Source of the DNA: Methylocystis sp. SC2
Lineage (GTDB): Bacteria; Pseudomonadota; Alphaproteobacteria; Rhizobiales; Beijerinckiaceae
DNA: 64,000 bases
Assembly: GCF_000304315.1 (NCBI RefSeq)
Contig: NC_018485.1
Coordinates: 652,501 to 716,500, forward strand
Direction of reading: 5' to 3'
Shown here: positions 8,329 through 19,000 of the stretch, in pieces
How the letters are laid out: every line of letters starts with the position of its first letter
Numbering within the stretch: the first letter of the stretch is position 1
The notes under the pieces: generated by a model
What the model was told of the DNA's origin: nothing
Seen by the model: the letters and a program-made list of their open reading frames with translations, nothing else
The model's database searches: none
Made by a program: the position numbers and the translations under genes

Positions 8329-9402
8329 ATGGATCGGGACACGCTCAGCGATATCGCCGAATCCGCCCCGTTGCCGGACGCAGGGGCCGAATTGCGCGGC
8401 TCCTCCGCTTCCGCCGCCGGCACAACGACGATCAGCGCGCCGGCGCAACTCGTCTCCCAGGGCAAGCACCGCTTTTACGCGCTGGTGCTGCCGAGCAGTT
8501 TGCTCGCTGAAACCTGCACGGTCGAACCGCGGGTCGAAAATCCGGCGGAAGGCTTCCAGCGCCTGCTCGATGAAAAGCGCGCGAAGTCGATCGCCAAATA
8601 TATCGACGCCGGGTTCGGCACGGTTCCCGGCGCCGTGGTGCTCTCAGCGCAGTCGCGCGCGCATATGCATTATGACGGCGCCGCGAGAACTCTGACGTTC
8701 CGGCAGGACCCCCGCGCCTTCCTGATCATCGACGGGCAACATCGCATTTTCGGCTTCAAGCTGGCGAAACGCGCCGTCGACGTGCCGGTGGTGATCTACA
8801 ACAGGCTGAAGCGCTCGGAAGAATGCCGGCTGTTCATGGACATCAACACCAAGCAGCGGCCCGTGCCCAATGAGCTGTTGCTCGACATCCGCCGCCTCTC
8901 GGAAGTCGAGACCAAAGCCGACGCGCTGCTGCACGATGTCTTCGATCTTTTTCACACACGCGGCGACAGCGCGCTCAAGGACCTGCTAAGTCCGGCGGAA
9001 CGGCGCAAGGGCACGATTTCGCGCGTCACCTTCAACGCCGCGCTGCGCTCGATCAAGGGCGCATTCGTCGACGCGCGGGCGGAGGAAGTCTACGCGGTGC
9101 TCAACGCCTATTTGCGCGCCTGCCGACATGGTCTCGGATTGCACAACGCCGATGAGCAGATCACGCATCCGGCGCTGTTCAAGGCGCTGGCGCTGCTGTT
9201 CACGAATGTCGCCGAGCGGGTCGCCGATCGCCACGGCGGAAAATACACGGTGGCGAATTTCGAGGACGTGCTCATTCCCTTCTTCAAACGATTGAAGAAA
9301 TCGGATCTGCCGCGCGCCGGCATGAGCCATGTCGCGCTGCACGAGCATTACGGCAAGGCGCTAAGCGCCGGCTTCTTGATCAAACAGTGGCTCTTCTCTT
9401 GA
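8329..9402 (+). CDS. DGQHR-domain protein (DndB-like)
   Basis: Soluble protein of 357 residues carrying the DGQHR motif at 135-139 (IIDGQHRIFGF), followed by FMDINTKQRPVP, the hallmarks of the DGQHR/DndB group. That group is related to the ParB fold and is best known from DndB, the regulator of DNA phosphorothioation. The first ~40 residues are low in complexity. None of dndA, C, D or E is nearby, so this is an orphan member whose substrate is unknown. The start is ATG at 8329; a divergent region of about 260 bases separates it from the kaiC-like gene. Its last 42 bases overlap the convergent glycosyltransferase gene. Family assignment is firm; the function is not. Confidence 0.82.
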   Translation: MDRDTLSDIAESAPLPDAGAELRGSSASAAGTTTISAPAQLVSQGKHRFYALVLPSSLLAETCTVEPRVENPAEGFQRLLDEKRAKSIAKYIDAGFGTVPGAVVLSAQSRAHMHYDGAARTLTFRQDPRAFLIIDGQHRIFGFKLAKRAVDVPVVIYNRLKRSEECRLFMDINTKQRPVPNELLLDIRRLSEVETKADALLHDVFDLFHTRGDSALKDLLSPAERRKGTISRVTFNAALRSIKGAFVDARAEEVYAVLNAYLRACRHGLGLHNADEQITHPALFKALALLFTNVAERVADRHGGKYTVANFEDVLIPFFKRLKKSDLPRAGMSHVALHEHYGKALSAGFLIKQWLFS

Positions 9403-11373
9403 GACGAATGGATCGACTTCTATTTCCGCTTCGACAGCGCCGCGCATGGTCAGCCCATGCTCGGTCTTTTCCCAGTGGAAAGGGCGCCGCCAGAGTTCAT
9501 AAAGGGCGCGCCAGGCGGCGATGCTCAGCATCATCAGCCACATCGGCAGATAGATAAGCGCAGGGCGAAACCGCGTCAGGCGGCGCCGGCGCATTCCCAT
9601 CGCGAGCGGCAAGATCAGGGAGACCGCGCCGGCGATCGCCAGACAGCACCACAGCGTGCTCAAGGCGATTTCTAATGGCGCGACCGGCGCCAACAAAGCC
9701 CCAAAGATCGCGTCATAGATCATCCGCGCCGCCAAGAACGGGCCGAGCAAAGGACCAAACAATCCGCTGGCGAACATTGCGAGCACCGCGATCGCGCGCC
9801 GGGAGCCGAGATCGACGAAAAGCCGCATGGGCCGACGGCAGTGCACGATGAACGTCTGCATCCAGCCTTTGAACCAGCGCGTGCGCTGTTTCACCAGCGC
9901 GCCGAAGACCGCGGGAGCCTCTTCGAAGGTTTGCGAGGCGAATGTCCGCACCTCAAAGCCCGCGCGCGCGAGCCGCAGCCCCAGATCGGCGTCTTCGGTG
10001 ACGTTGAAGGCGTCCCAGAAGCCGATGTCGCGCAGAGCCTCGATGCGGAAATGGTTCGACGTGCCGCCGAGAAAGAGCGGCATTCGCATCGCTGCGAGGC
10101 CCTTGTTGTAAACGTCGAACAGCGCCGCATATTCAAGCGCGAACATCGCCGTCATCCAATTCAGCTCGCCGTTGTCGATGACAAGGCTCGCCTGCAGGCA
10201 CGCGACGCTCGGCGGCGAGGCGGCAAAGAGCGTCGCCGCGCGCCGCAATTGGCGCGGCTCGGGCAGATCTTCCGCGTCGAACACCGCGACGAGCGATCCC
10301 CGCGCGAGCGGCATGGCGACATTGAGGGCGCGCGGCTTGGTTCGCGGAGCGCCCTCGGGCGCAACCACGATCTCATGCGGCGCATGCGGCGGATGCGCCT
10401 TCAACGCCGCCGCCGTTGGTTCATCATCGGCTTCGATAATGAATTTGATGTCGAGCTTGGCTCTCGGATAGTCGAAGCGGTCGATCGCGCGCGCGAGCTG
10501 GCGCGCCACGGCGGCTTCCTGGTAGAGCGCAAGCACGATCGTGTAGATCGGCAGTCGCGCCTCGCTTTCGAGCGGTTCCGCGTCTGCGCAGCGTTGACGG
10601 CTCGCCACGCAGGCGAAAAGCCTCAGAAACACGCCGCAAAAGAACGCGCCTGCGAGGAGCAAGGACGATGCAAGGCGCAGAAAGAAGAAGGGAGCGTAAA
10701 GGCTCGCCGCCAGGACGATCAGCGCGACGAGCAGCAGTCCGACCTGTCCGCGCCGCAAGCCGCCGCGCGCGCATAAGTCCCGATCGACGCGCTCGACGAG
10801 AAAGGCCGCGTTGCGGGCGACGCCGGCGGGATCAGCGCGGCGCACAGCCTCCAAAAACCGCGTTCGAGTGGTGATCGCGAACAGCGGCCGCCCTCTTGCC
10901 GCGCGCCGCGCGCTCATCAATCGAAAGACGCCGCTGCCGCTTGGCGCGAACAGCCAAAGAAAGCCGCTCGAGGGGTCCCGTATCCGCGCATAGCCGCATT
11001 CGACCGCCGCAACGCCTGACGCGGAGACGTCGACAGGACCGTCAATGAACTCGACGTCGAGATGCTTCGCCAGGGCCCGATAGAAGACATCCTCGCCGAC
11101 GAGCCCTTCGGCGAGCAGCGCCTGGTCGGCGCAAACGCCCTGGCGGCGCGCCGTCGCAGCGGCGAATTGCAGCACCTGCTCCGGCACGCCGTAAGCCGAA
11201 AGAAAGGCGATTTCGACAGGAATGGATCTCGGCGCGGTCCCTCGCGGCGACGGCGACGCCCGGCGAACCGCCGAGGAGTCAGCGAACGTCCGGCGTCTGA
11301 AAGGCTGAGGAGGAAGTTCGTCCTTGATCTGCGAAGCAGAGGAAGCAACACTATCGATCGGCAGAAAATTCAT
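9361..11373 (-). CDS. Membrane glycosyltransferase (GT2) with N-terminal MshEN-like domain
   Basis: Processive-type family 2 glycosyltransferase of about 670 residues, probably making or exporting an exopolysaccharide. After a variable N-terminus, residues ~60-190 resemble the MshEN/T2SS-E N-terminal domain (pattern LLAEGLVGEDVFYRALAKHL), a fold that binds cyclic di-GMP in other proteins. Two hydrophobic segments follow. The catalytic domain comes next with Asp residues in EADDEP, FDAEDLPE and TEDADLGLRL, then QRTRWFKGW, the QxxRW motif of cellulose-synthase-like enzymes. Further membrane segments end the protein. The start chosen is ATG at 11373; the frame stays open to 11460, but this would overlap the divergent gene. 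The polymer made is unknown. The bacteriophage-N4 receptor partner NfrB combines the same two domains in another order. Confidence 0.82.
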   Translation of the reverse strand: MNFLPIDSVASSASQIKDELPPQPFRRRTFADSSAVRRASPSPRGTAPRSIPVEIAFLSAYGVPEQVLQFAAATARRQGVCADQALLAEGLVGEDVFYRALAKHLDVEFIDGPVDVSASGVAAVECGYARIRDPSSGFLWLFAPSGSGVFRLMSARRAARGRPLFAITTRTRFLEAVRRADPAGVARNAAFLVERVDRDLCARGGLRRGQVGLLLVALIVLAASLYAPFFFLRLASSLLLAGAFFCGVFLRLFACVASRQRCADAEPLESEARLPIYTIVLALYQEAAVARQLARAIDRFDYPRAKLDIKFIIEADDEPTAAALKAHPPHAPHEIVVAPEGAPRTKPRALNVAMPLARGSLVAVFDAEDLPEPRQLRRAATLFAASPPSVACLQASLVIDNGELNWMTAMFALEYAALFDVYNKGLAAMRMPLFLGGTSNHFRIEALRDIGFWDAFNVTEDADLGLRLARAGFEVRTFASQTFEEAPAVFGALVKQRTRWFKGWMQTFIVHCRRPMRLFVDLGSRRAIAVLAMFASGLFGPLLGPFLAARMIYDAIFGALLAPVAPLEIALSTLWCCLAIAGAVSLILPLAMGMRRRRLTRFRPALIYLPMWLMMLSIAAWRALYELWRRPFHWEKTEHGLTMRGAVEAEIEVDPFVSREEPLFDQEAGA

Positions 11374-11446
11374 GCAATACATCCGGCAAGCGCAAGCAGC
11401 CTTCGCGCGACTATCGACCTCCAGCAGGGGCCACGCAATTCTTATT

Positions 11447-12343
11447 ATGCGCCGTCTCACTCAGCCGCGCCGAACCGGTCTTCTCGCCTCCCTGGGCGCG
11501 GCGCTCGCCGCGCTGTTCCTGACGTCCTGCGTGACAGCTGCGGCGGCTGACGGGGCGCCCCCCGCGCCGGCGCCGCCGGCCCCGAATGCGCCCTCATTTT
11601 GGGACCCCAACCGCACGCCGGAAAAGCCGGACGTCTCCGGACTGCGCCAGATCCGCTTCCTGACCGAGGACGATTATCCGCCGTTCAATTTCCTGCTTTC
11701 GGATGGGCAGGTCGCGGGGTTCAACGTCGATCTCGCCAGGGCGATCTGCGTCGAACTCGACACCGCCTGCACGATCCAGCGGCGGCGGTGGGATCTACTC
11801 ATTCCCGCGCTCAACGACAATAGCGGCGACGCCATCATCGCTTCGCTGGCGATCAATGACGAGACTCGAAAACAGGTCGATTTTTCCGGACCTTACATGC
11901 TGACGCCCGGTCGTTTCGCGATGCAGGCCGATACGACCCTGACGTCGGCTTCTCCGGCCGCCCTCGCCGATCGCCCGATCGCGGTGGTCGCGGGCTCGCG
12001 ACACGAGGCGTTTCTGCAGGCCTTCTATCCGCGCTCGACTCTGGTGACGTTCGAAACGCCCGCCCTCGCCCGCAACGCGCTCAAGAAGGGCCGCGTTCAG
12101 GCGACGTTCGGCGACGCGATCGCCCTTTCCTACTGGCTGAACGGCGCAGAAGCGGCCGGCTGCTGCGTCTTTCGGGACGGGCCTTTCACCGATCCGAAAT
12201 ATTTCGGCGAAGGCGTCGGCATCGCCGTGAAAAAAGGCAATGCGCCGCTGCGCCGGGCGCTCGACTACGCGCTCTCCCGCCTCGCCCAGCGCGGCGTTTT
12301 CGCCGAGCTTTATCTGAAATATTTCCCGGTGGGGCCGTTCTGA
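11447..12343 (+). CDS. Lipoprotein solute-binding protein (SBP_bac_3 type)
   Basis: Periplasmic amino-acid-type solute-binding protein of 298 residues. The N-terminus is a lipoprotein signal: basic MRRLTQPRR, a hydrophobic stretch, and a lipobox ending LTSC, so the mature protein should be tethered by a lipidated Cys. A short Ala/Pro linker follows, then the family-3 fold with the opening FLTEDDYPPFNF, the ligand-loop segment GFNVDLARAICVEL and the closing QRGVFAELYLKYF. ATG at 11447 is chosen because it places the signal correctly; the frame is open further upstream. No permease or ATPase lies beside it, so the transporter is elsewhere or the protein acts as a sensor. Its last 34 bases overlap the convergent HPt gene. 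Confidence 0.87.
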   Translation: MRRLTQPRRTGLLASLGAALAALFLTSCVTAAAADGAPPAPAPPAPNAPSFWDPNRTPEKPDVSGLRQIRFLTEDDYPPFNFLLSDGQVAGFNVDLARAICVELDTACTIQRRRWDLLIPALNDNSGDAIIASLAINDETRKQVDFSGPYMLTPGRFAMQADTTLTSASPAALADRPIAVVAGSRHEAFLQAFYPRSTLVTFETPALARNALKKGRVQATFGDAIALSYWLNGAEAAGCCVFRDGPFTDPKYFGEGVGIAVKKGNAPLRRALDYALSRLAQRGVFAELYLKYFPVGPF

Positions 12344-12756
12344 GCCGCGCCGCCCAGCAATAGGGCGATGGCGCCGCGCGCCCGGCCGATGGCGGCGCCG
12401 AGGATCTCGGCCTTCTCGGCGGCGCTCGCATCCGCGCTGCGCAGCGCCTGTTCGTAGGCCTCGGCCGCCTGCCCCACCTCGAAGGCGCCGATCGCCCGCG
12501 CCGACCCCTTGATGGTGTGCGCAAGCCCGATGCGCCAGTCGTCGCCCCGCGCGGCGGGCGCGCGCAAGCGTTTCGTATATTGCGCCGCCTGCGCGTCGAA
12601 AAGCGCCAGCAACTCCCGTTCGAGATCATGATCGCCGAAGGTCTGTCGGGAGAGATGAACGAGGTCGATCGGCGACTGCGCGTCGGCCTCGGAAAACGGC
12701 TGCGGTTGAGCTTCGCAGTTTAGAAACGTGGAGTCCGCCAGTTTCGCCATCCCCAT
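12310..12756 (-). CDS. HPt phosphotransfer-domain protein
   Basis: Single-domain histidine phosphotransfer protein of 148 residues. The acceptor is His80 in the helix LAHTIKGSARAIGA, the canonical HTxKGSA pattern. The rest is a predicted four-helix bundle with a short N-terminal extension. Proteins of this type pass phosphate between hybrid kinases and response regulators. A hybrid kinase that could feed it lies at 4987-6564 in this window, but a link between them is only a guess. The gene is monocistronic and convergent with the solute-binding protein gene. Confidence 0.82.
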   Translation of the reverse strand: MGMAKLADSTFLNCEAQPQPFSEADAQSPIDLVHLSRQTFGDHDLERELLALFDAQAAQYTKRLRAPAARGDDWRIGLAHTIKGSARAIGAFEVGQAAEAYEQALRSADASAAEKAEILGAAIGRARGAIALLLGGAAQNGPTGKYFR

Positions 12757-13018
12757 TCCTGTTCCCCTTGATCTCTATCGCAAAGCGGCTCGCTTTGCAG
12801 CCCCGAGAAAGGCCTGCCAAAAGCGGCGCCCAGAGCGCAGACTGGCGCGTCGATCCTGAAGGGCGCGTTAACGAAGTTTCCCGATACGGTCCCGCCGGAT
12901 GTTTCAATTGCCGGGGATGGGCTGTAAAGTTTGGTTAATCTTTATTCACTGGCGGTCGCTGAGCGGCGGGCCATGAGATCGGGCCGGGCGACGCGTCTGC
13001 GCCGGCTGGAGAGGGCGA

Positions 13019-16000
13019 ATGGCGACATCGGGAAAGATCCAGGACGCGGCGTCCGCCGCTCTGACGGCGATCGAGGAGGCGCTCGATATCGGCGCGCCGC
13101 CGGACGCCGCGGGCGCCGCGGATGAGGCGAACAACCGGTCCGGCCCGGCCCAGAGCCGGAGAGCGGAAGCGCCCGCCGGGGAGAGAAGGCCGGCCTCGGC
13201 CTATGGCGAGCCGCAGAACCGTGTTCAACCGCAGCCCGGAGCGATCGCGCCCGCCCTTGCGCCCGCGAACGACGACCGCCGCACGGTCGGCGAGTTGCGG
13301 CAGGCGCTGCAGATCAAGCCCAACCGCTCGATCATGGCGCTCACCTTCGCCTCCATGGGGCTGTGGGCGGGCTGCTGGGCCCTGTACGTTTATTTCCATC
13401 AAGGCGAGATCATTGACTTCGACGGCTCGATGCTCGCGCCGAAACCGGTTTTGACGCTCGCGGCGCTGATCGCGCCTCTCGTCTTCCTCTTTCTCACCGG
13501 ATTGATGGCGCGTCGCGCCCATGAAATGCGGCTCATCGCCAACTCGATGACCGAAGTCGCCATTCGGCTCATCGAGCCCGAAACGGTCGCCACCGAACAG
13601 GTGGTCTCGCTCTCTCAGGCGATCCGGCGCGAAGCCGCCTCCATGGGAGACGGCATCGAACGCGCGCTGGCGCGGGCCGGCGAACTGGAAGTGATCGTGC
13701 GCACCGAGGTCACCAACCTCGAACGCTCCTACACGGAGAATGAACGGCGCATTCGGCTTCTCATCGACGAGCTGACGCGCGAACGCGAAGCCATCGTCGT
13801 CAACGCCGACAACGCCCGTGCGGCGCTTTTTGGCGCGCGCGAGGCGCTGTCTCAGGAGCTCGCCACGACCTCGGTCCATCTCGCGGAAGCTGTGAGCCAG
13901 GCGGGCGCGCGCGTCGCCTCCTCGCTCGGCTCCAAGGGCGAAGAGATCCGGCTCGCGCTTGACGAAGCGGGCGACGCCTTTGAATCGACCTTGGCCAGTC
14001 ACGGCGAAAGAGTGCTGATCGCCCTGACCCAGACCGGCGACGAAGTCGCGCAGAAAGTGACCGGCGCGAGCGACGACGTCAGCCGCCGTTTCGCCGATGG
14101 AGTCGAGGAAGTTGGCCGCAAGCTGGAAGCCGCGAGCGAAGCGATCGCCAGCGATTTCGGCGCGCGCGGCGCCGATGTGCTCGGACGGTTCGAAGAGCTC
14201 GGCGCGAGTTTTTCCGAGGCGATCGGCGGCCAGGGGGAGCGGATCGTCGCGCAGCTCACGGAGACCGGCGGCGCCATTCGCGACACGATCGAGACGCAGG
14301 GCGGAGCCTTTGAGCGCTCGCTCGCCGAGACTCAGGATCGGCTCACGACCCGCGTCGCCGAACATGTCGAAAACGCCAGGGCGACGTTCGAAACCGCGGA
14401 AACCCGGATCGTCGGCCTGCTCGAAGACACGCATCAGAAGGCGCAAAACGAATTTCAATTGCGCGGACAAGCGCTTCACGAGGCGATTGCGCGCAGCTTG
14501 AACCAGAGCTCAACGGCGCTTGTCGAACAGGTCGACGCCGTGCAGGCGCGTTTCGTCGCCGCCGCCAGCGAAGCGGTGTCGGCGATCGGCCAACATGGCG
14601 ATCGAGTCAATGAAACGCTCGCCGACAACTTCCAGGCCTTCGAACAGACCGTGCTCGGCCGCGGCGGCGAAGTGGCGGAACGGATCGCCGAACGCGGGCT
14701 GCAGATCGAGACCACTCTCGCCGAGCGGCTCGCCGCCTTCGAAGACGCCGTGGTGCGCAACAGCACGGAAGCGGCCATGCGCGTCGCTGAACATGGCAAC
14801 CGCGTCAGCTCCGTCATTTCGGATGGTCTTGCCGCCTTTGAAGACACATTCGCGCGCCACGGCGAGGAGGTCGTCTCGCGCGTCGCCGAACATAGTGAGC
14901 GGGCCGCGACGACTGTCGCAACGCAGCTCGCCGCCTTCGAGACCGCGGTCGCGCTGCGCAGCGAGGAACTTGCGCAGAGCGTCGGCGACCACAGCGCGCG
15001 CGCCGAGTCGGCGCTCGCCACGCAGCTCGCCGCATTCGAAGAGTCGGTCAATAGCCGCAGCGGCGAAATCGCCGAACGGCTCAGCGAACAGAACGAGCGC
15101 GCGACGGCGACATTGTCGGCTCAGCTCGCCGCATTCGAGGAAGCGGTCACGCAGCACAGCGACGACGTCGCGGCGCGCGTGAGCGAACATGGCGGACGCG
15201 CGACGGCCGCCATCGCAACCCAGCTCGCCGCCTTCGAGGACACGGTCGCCCGCCACAGCGGGGAAGTCGCGCAGCGCGTCAGCGAACATGGCGAGCGCGC
15301 CACCTCGACGCTGACGTCGCAGCTCGCCGCTTTCGAAGAGACCGTCGTTCGCCATAGCGACGACGTCGCCCTTCGGGTCAGCGAACAGAGCGAACGGGCG
15401 ACATCGACGCTCGCGGCGCAGCTGGCTTCGTTTGAAGACGCCGTCGCGCGCCACGGAGAACAGATCGCGCAGCGTGTCGGCGAGCAAGGCGAACGCGCGA
15501 CATCGACGCTCTCGGCGCAACTCGCCGCCTTTGAGAACTCCATCATCCGCCACGGCGATGAGGTCGCCGAGCGCGTCGGCGAGCGTGGAGAACGCGCCGC
15601 ATCGACGCTCTCCGCGCAACTCGCCGCCTTCGGAGAGGCTGTCGAGCGTCACAGCGAAGAAATCACCCAGCGCGTCAGCGAGCACGGCGAACGCGCAACG
15701 GCGGCCTTTTCGCAGGGCGTGTCGACGTTCGAAGACGTCGTCGCGCGCCAGGGCGAAGATTTGGCGGCCCGGGTAGCGGCCCGCACCGAGCGCGCCGCCG
15801 CGGAACTTGGCGACAAGCTCGCCGCCTTTGAAGACAGCGTCGCGCGCAACAGCGGACAGGTCAGCGACGCTGTCGCCCAGAGTCTCGAAGCGATCGAAAA
15901 CGTGCTTGTGCGCCAAGGCGGCGAGATCGCGCAGCGCCTGGCGGCGCGCGCCGACAGCGCCCAAATCGACATCGCCGAAAAGCTCGGCGCCTTCGAAGAG

Positions 16001-19000
16001 GCCGTCAGACGCCATAGCGAAAGCGTGGCGTCGGTCGTCGGCGAACATGCGACGCGCGTCGACGACTTGCTCGGCGAGCGGCTCAACGCGCTCGAGGCGG
16101 CGGGAATGCTCGTCGCCAAAACGATGGAGACGTCGCGCGAACTCGCGCTGCAGGAATTCGAGACGCACGGCGCGGCGTTGCGCGACAAGCTTCGCCAAAG
16201 CGTCGCCGAGGCCTCCTCGGCTCTCGCCGAAAACGCCGCGACGATGCATGAGCGCTTCGCAAATACGGCGAGCGACGCCGTTCTGGCGATCGCCACGCAG
16301 GGCGAGCGGCTGCATGAATTGGTGAACGATCGTTTCGGCGCCTTCGAGAACGCCGTCCTGTCCGAAAGCAAAGACGTCGTGGCGTCGCTGGCCGACCATG
16401 GCGAGCGCATCGCGGTCACGCTTGGCGAACAGCTCGCCCAATTCGAGAATGCGCTGCTGCGCGACGGCGGCGAACTCGCGGATCGGGTCGGCGCGCATGC
16501 CGAACGCCTCAGCGCCGAACTCACGCAGCGCTTCGCTGTCGTCGAAGACGTGATCGGCGGCCAGGGAACGCAGCTTGTCGACAGTCTGACGACGCGGACG
16601 GCGGACGCGGCCGCCCGACTCGACGCACAAGCGCAAGAGATCGCGCATCGGATCGACGACCGGCTGCAGTCGCTCGATGAGACCATCCGCATGCAGGGCG
16701 GCGCGCTCGTCGAAAGGCTCTCGGCGCAAGTCGAGCATTACAACGCCCGGATCGGCGACAATTCTCGCCATTTCGCCGATGAGATCGACGCGAGACTGGC
16801 CGAGATCGACGGCGCGATCGAGAGCAAAGGCGGCCATCTGGTCGAAAAGCTCGGCGCCCGCGCAATCGACATCGCGTCGACGATGTCCAACAAGATCGAA
16901 GCCTTCGAGAACGTCGCCAACGCCAGAACAATGGAGGCGGCGGACCGCATCGACGAACTGGTCGGCCGCGTTGATGCGGGCCTGGGCGTCGGCGGCCAGA
17001 TGCTGCAGGAGGCGCTCTCCAAACATGCGGCTGAAGTCGCGCGAGTGATGGAGGACGGCGGGCGCCAGGTCATGCAAACGCTCGACGCAAAGATCAAGGA
17101 CGTCGACTGGGTGCTGCTGTCGCGATCGAGCGAACTTGCCCATACGATCGCCTCCAGAACAGAGGAAATCAACGAAGCGCTGGGTGGACACGCGAAGGAG
17201 CTGGAGACGACCCTCGACGGACGCATCGCGCTGCTCGAGAACAATGTGATCAGCCGGCTCGGCGCCGTTTCCTCCGAGATCGACGAGGGCGGCCGACTGG
17301 TCGTGGACACGATCGGCGCCCGTCTGCAGGACATCAAAGACGTTCTGGCCGCGGCGCGGCGCGAATTCGATACGACGCTTCATGCGCGCGCCGGCGATCT
17401 CGGCCAGTCGCTCGCCGAACGCGTCGCAGAGATCAGCGACGCGCTGGATGCGCGCCTCACGCAAATGCAGACCGTGCTCGACGCCCGCGGCGGAGCCGTC
17501 GCCCAGGAATTGACGACGATCGGCGATTTGGTGACGACCGCCGTCGAAAATAGCAGCGCCGCCCTTGTCTCACGCCTCGGCGTCGAGCGCGACGAGCTGA
17601 CGAATGCGCTGGACGCCTCCCGCGAGGCGCTGGCGCTGACGCTGGAGACCAGCGTGCAGACTTCGATTGCGGCGCTGCTGGAGACAAACGAAAGAATTCG
17701 CGCCGAGCTGCCCGCCCTGCTCGACACGCTCGGCGAGACGAACGCCTCGCTTCATGCGGTCATCGACAAGACCGGCGGCAATCTGGTCACGCTCGAACAC
17801 GAACTTGGCAAGCGCCTCGCCGAGTTCCACGGCGCGCTGAACGAGGCCTCGACGCAAGTCGAACATATCAGCGCCGTCGCTGGCGGCACGATGCAGGACG
17901 CCAACGCCATCGTCGCGGCGCTCGACGAGAGACAGCACACGCTGGCGCAGAGCGCGCAAAAACTGGCGCAAAGCCAGGAGGCGCTCGACGCCGTGATGGC
18001 GGCCCGCCGCCGCTCGCTCGAGGAACTGGTGACGCTCATCGAAGGCCGGCGGGCCGAATTCGAAAGCGCCATGACGCAGTTCGGCGAATTGATGGACCGT
18101 TCGTTCCGCTCTATCGAGACGCGGTCGCGCGACCTTGGAGGCGAGCTGAGCGAAACCTCCAGGCAAACCGCCGATTTGATCGAGACGCGCTTTGCCGCGG
18201 TGCGCGCCGCCGCGGAAGGCGAACGCGAGCAGACTTCGGAAGCGCTGCGCGCCGCCTTCTCACAAGCCAATGAAGAGATCACCCGTCTGTTCGGCGACGC
18301 GCGCTCGAAATTCGACGCGGCGACAGACGAGATTCGCGGCCTCGCGCGCAACATCCATCGCGAGATCGAGGAGACCCGCGAGGAGGTGCGCCGCGGCGCG
18401 ACCGAAATTCCGCGCGAAACCGCGGAGCAGGCGGCGGCGCTGCGGCGGGTCGTCGGCGATCAGGTGAAGGCGCTGAACGAACTCACCGACATCGTGGCGC
18501 GCTCGGGCCACGTCTATGACATCGCCGAACAAAGCGCTCCGCTCCGTCAGGCGATCCCGGATCAGGCGGCGCGCGCAGCGCCGCAGGTCGCGCAGAATCG
18601 CGCGGCGGAGCCGACGCGCGAGCCGCAGGGCGGATGGCTGAGCAACCTGCTTGCGCGCGCCTCCTTCGACGACTCCGCGCCGCAGCCGCCGCGCCCGGCG
18701 CGGTCGCTGGCGACGGCGGGCGCCCTCGACAGCCTGACGCTCGACATTGCGCGTATGGTCGACAACGCCGCCGTGGCGGAGCTGTGGCGCCGCTATCAGC
18801 GCGGCGAGAAGGGCGGGCTATTCGGTCGCCGTCTCTACACCGCGCAAGGCCATCAGACCTTCGAGGAAATCCGTCGCCGCTATCGCGTCGATCAGGCGTT
18901 TCGCGCGACCGCCGATCGCTACGTCGCGCACTTCGAGGATCTGCTCGTTGAGACCAGCCGCGGCGATCACGACGGCTCGAAAGCGCTCGACCTGCTGACG

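Noticed and set aside
14630..16085. Regular 99-base repeats that look array-like
   Set aside because: They are in-frame coding repeats with no spacers, so not a CRISPR array.
14510..17464. A 984-codon open frame antisense to the giant repeat gene, and another at 12935-14479
   Set aside because: The repeated, GC-biased codons of the sense gene keep the antisense frame open. The antisense product has no recognisable family or ribosome site.
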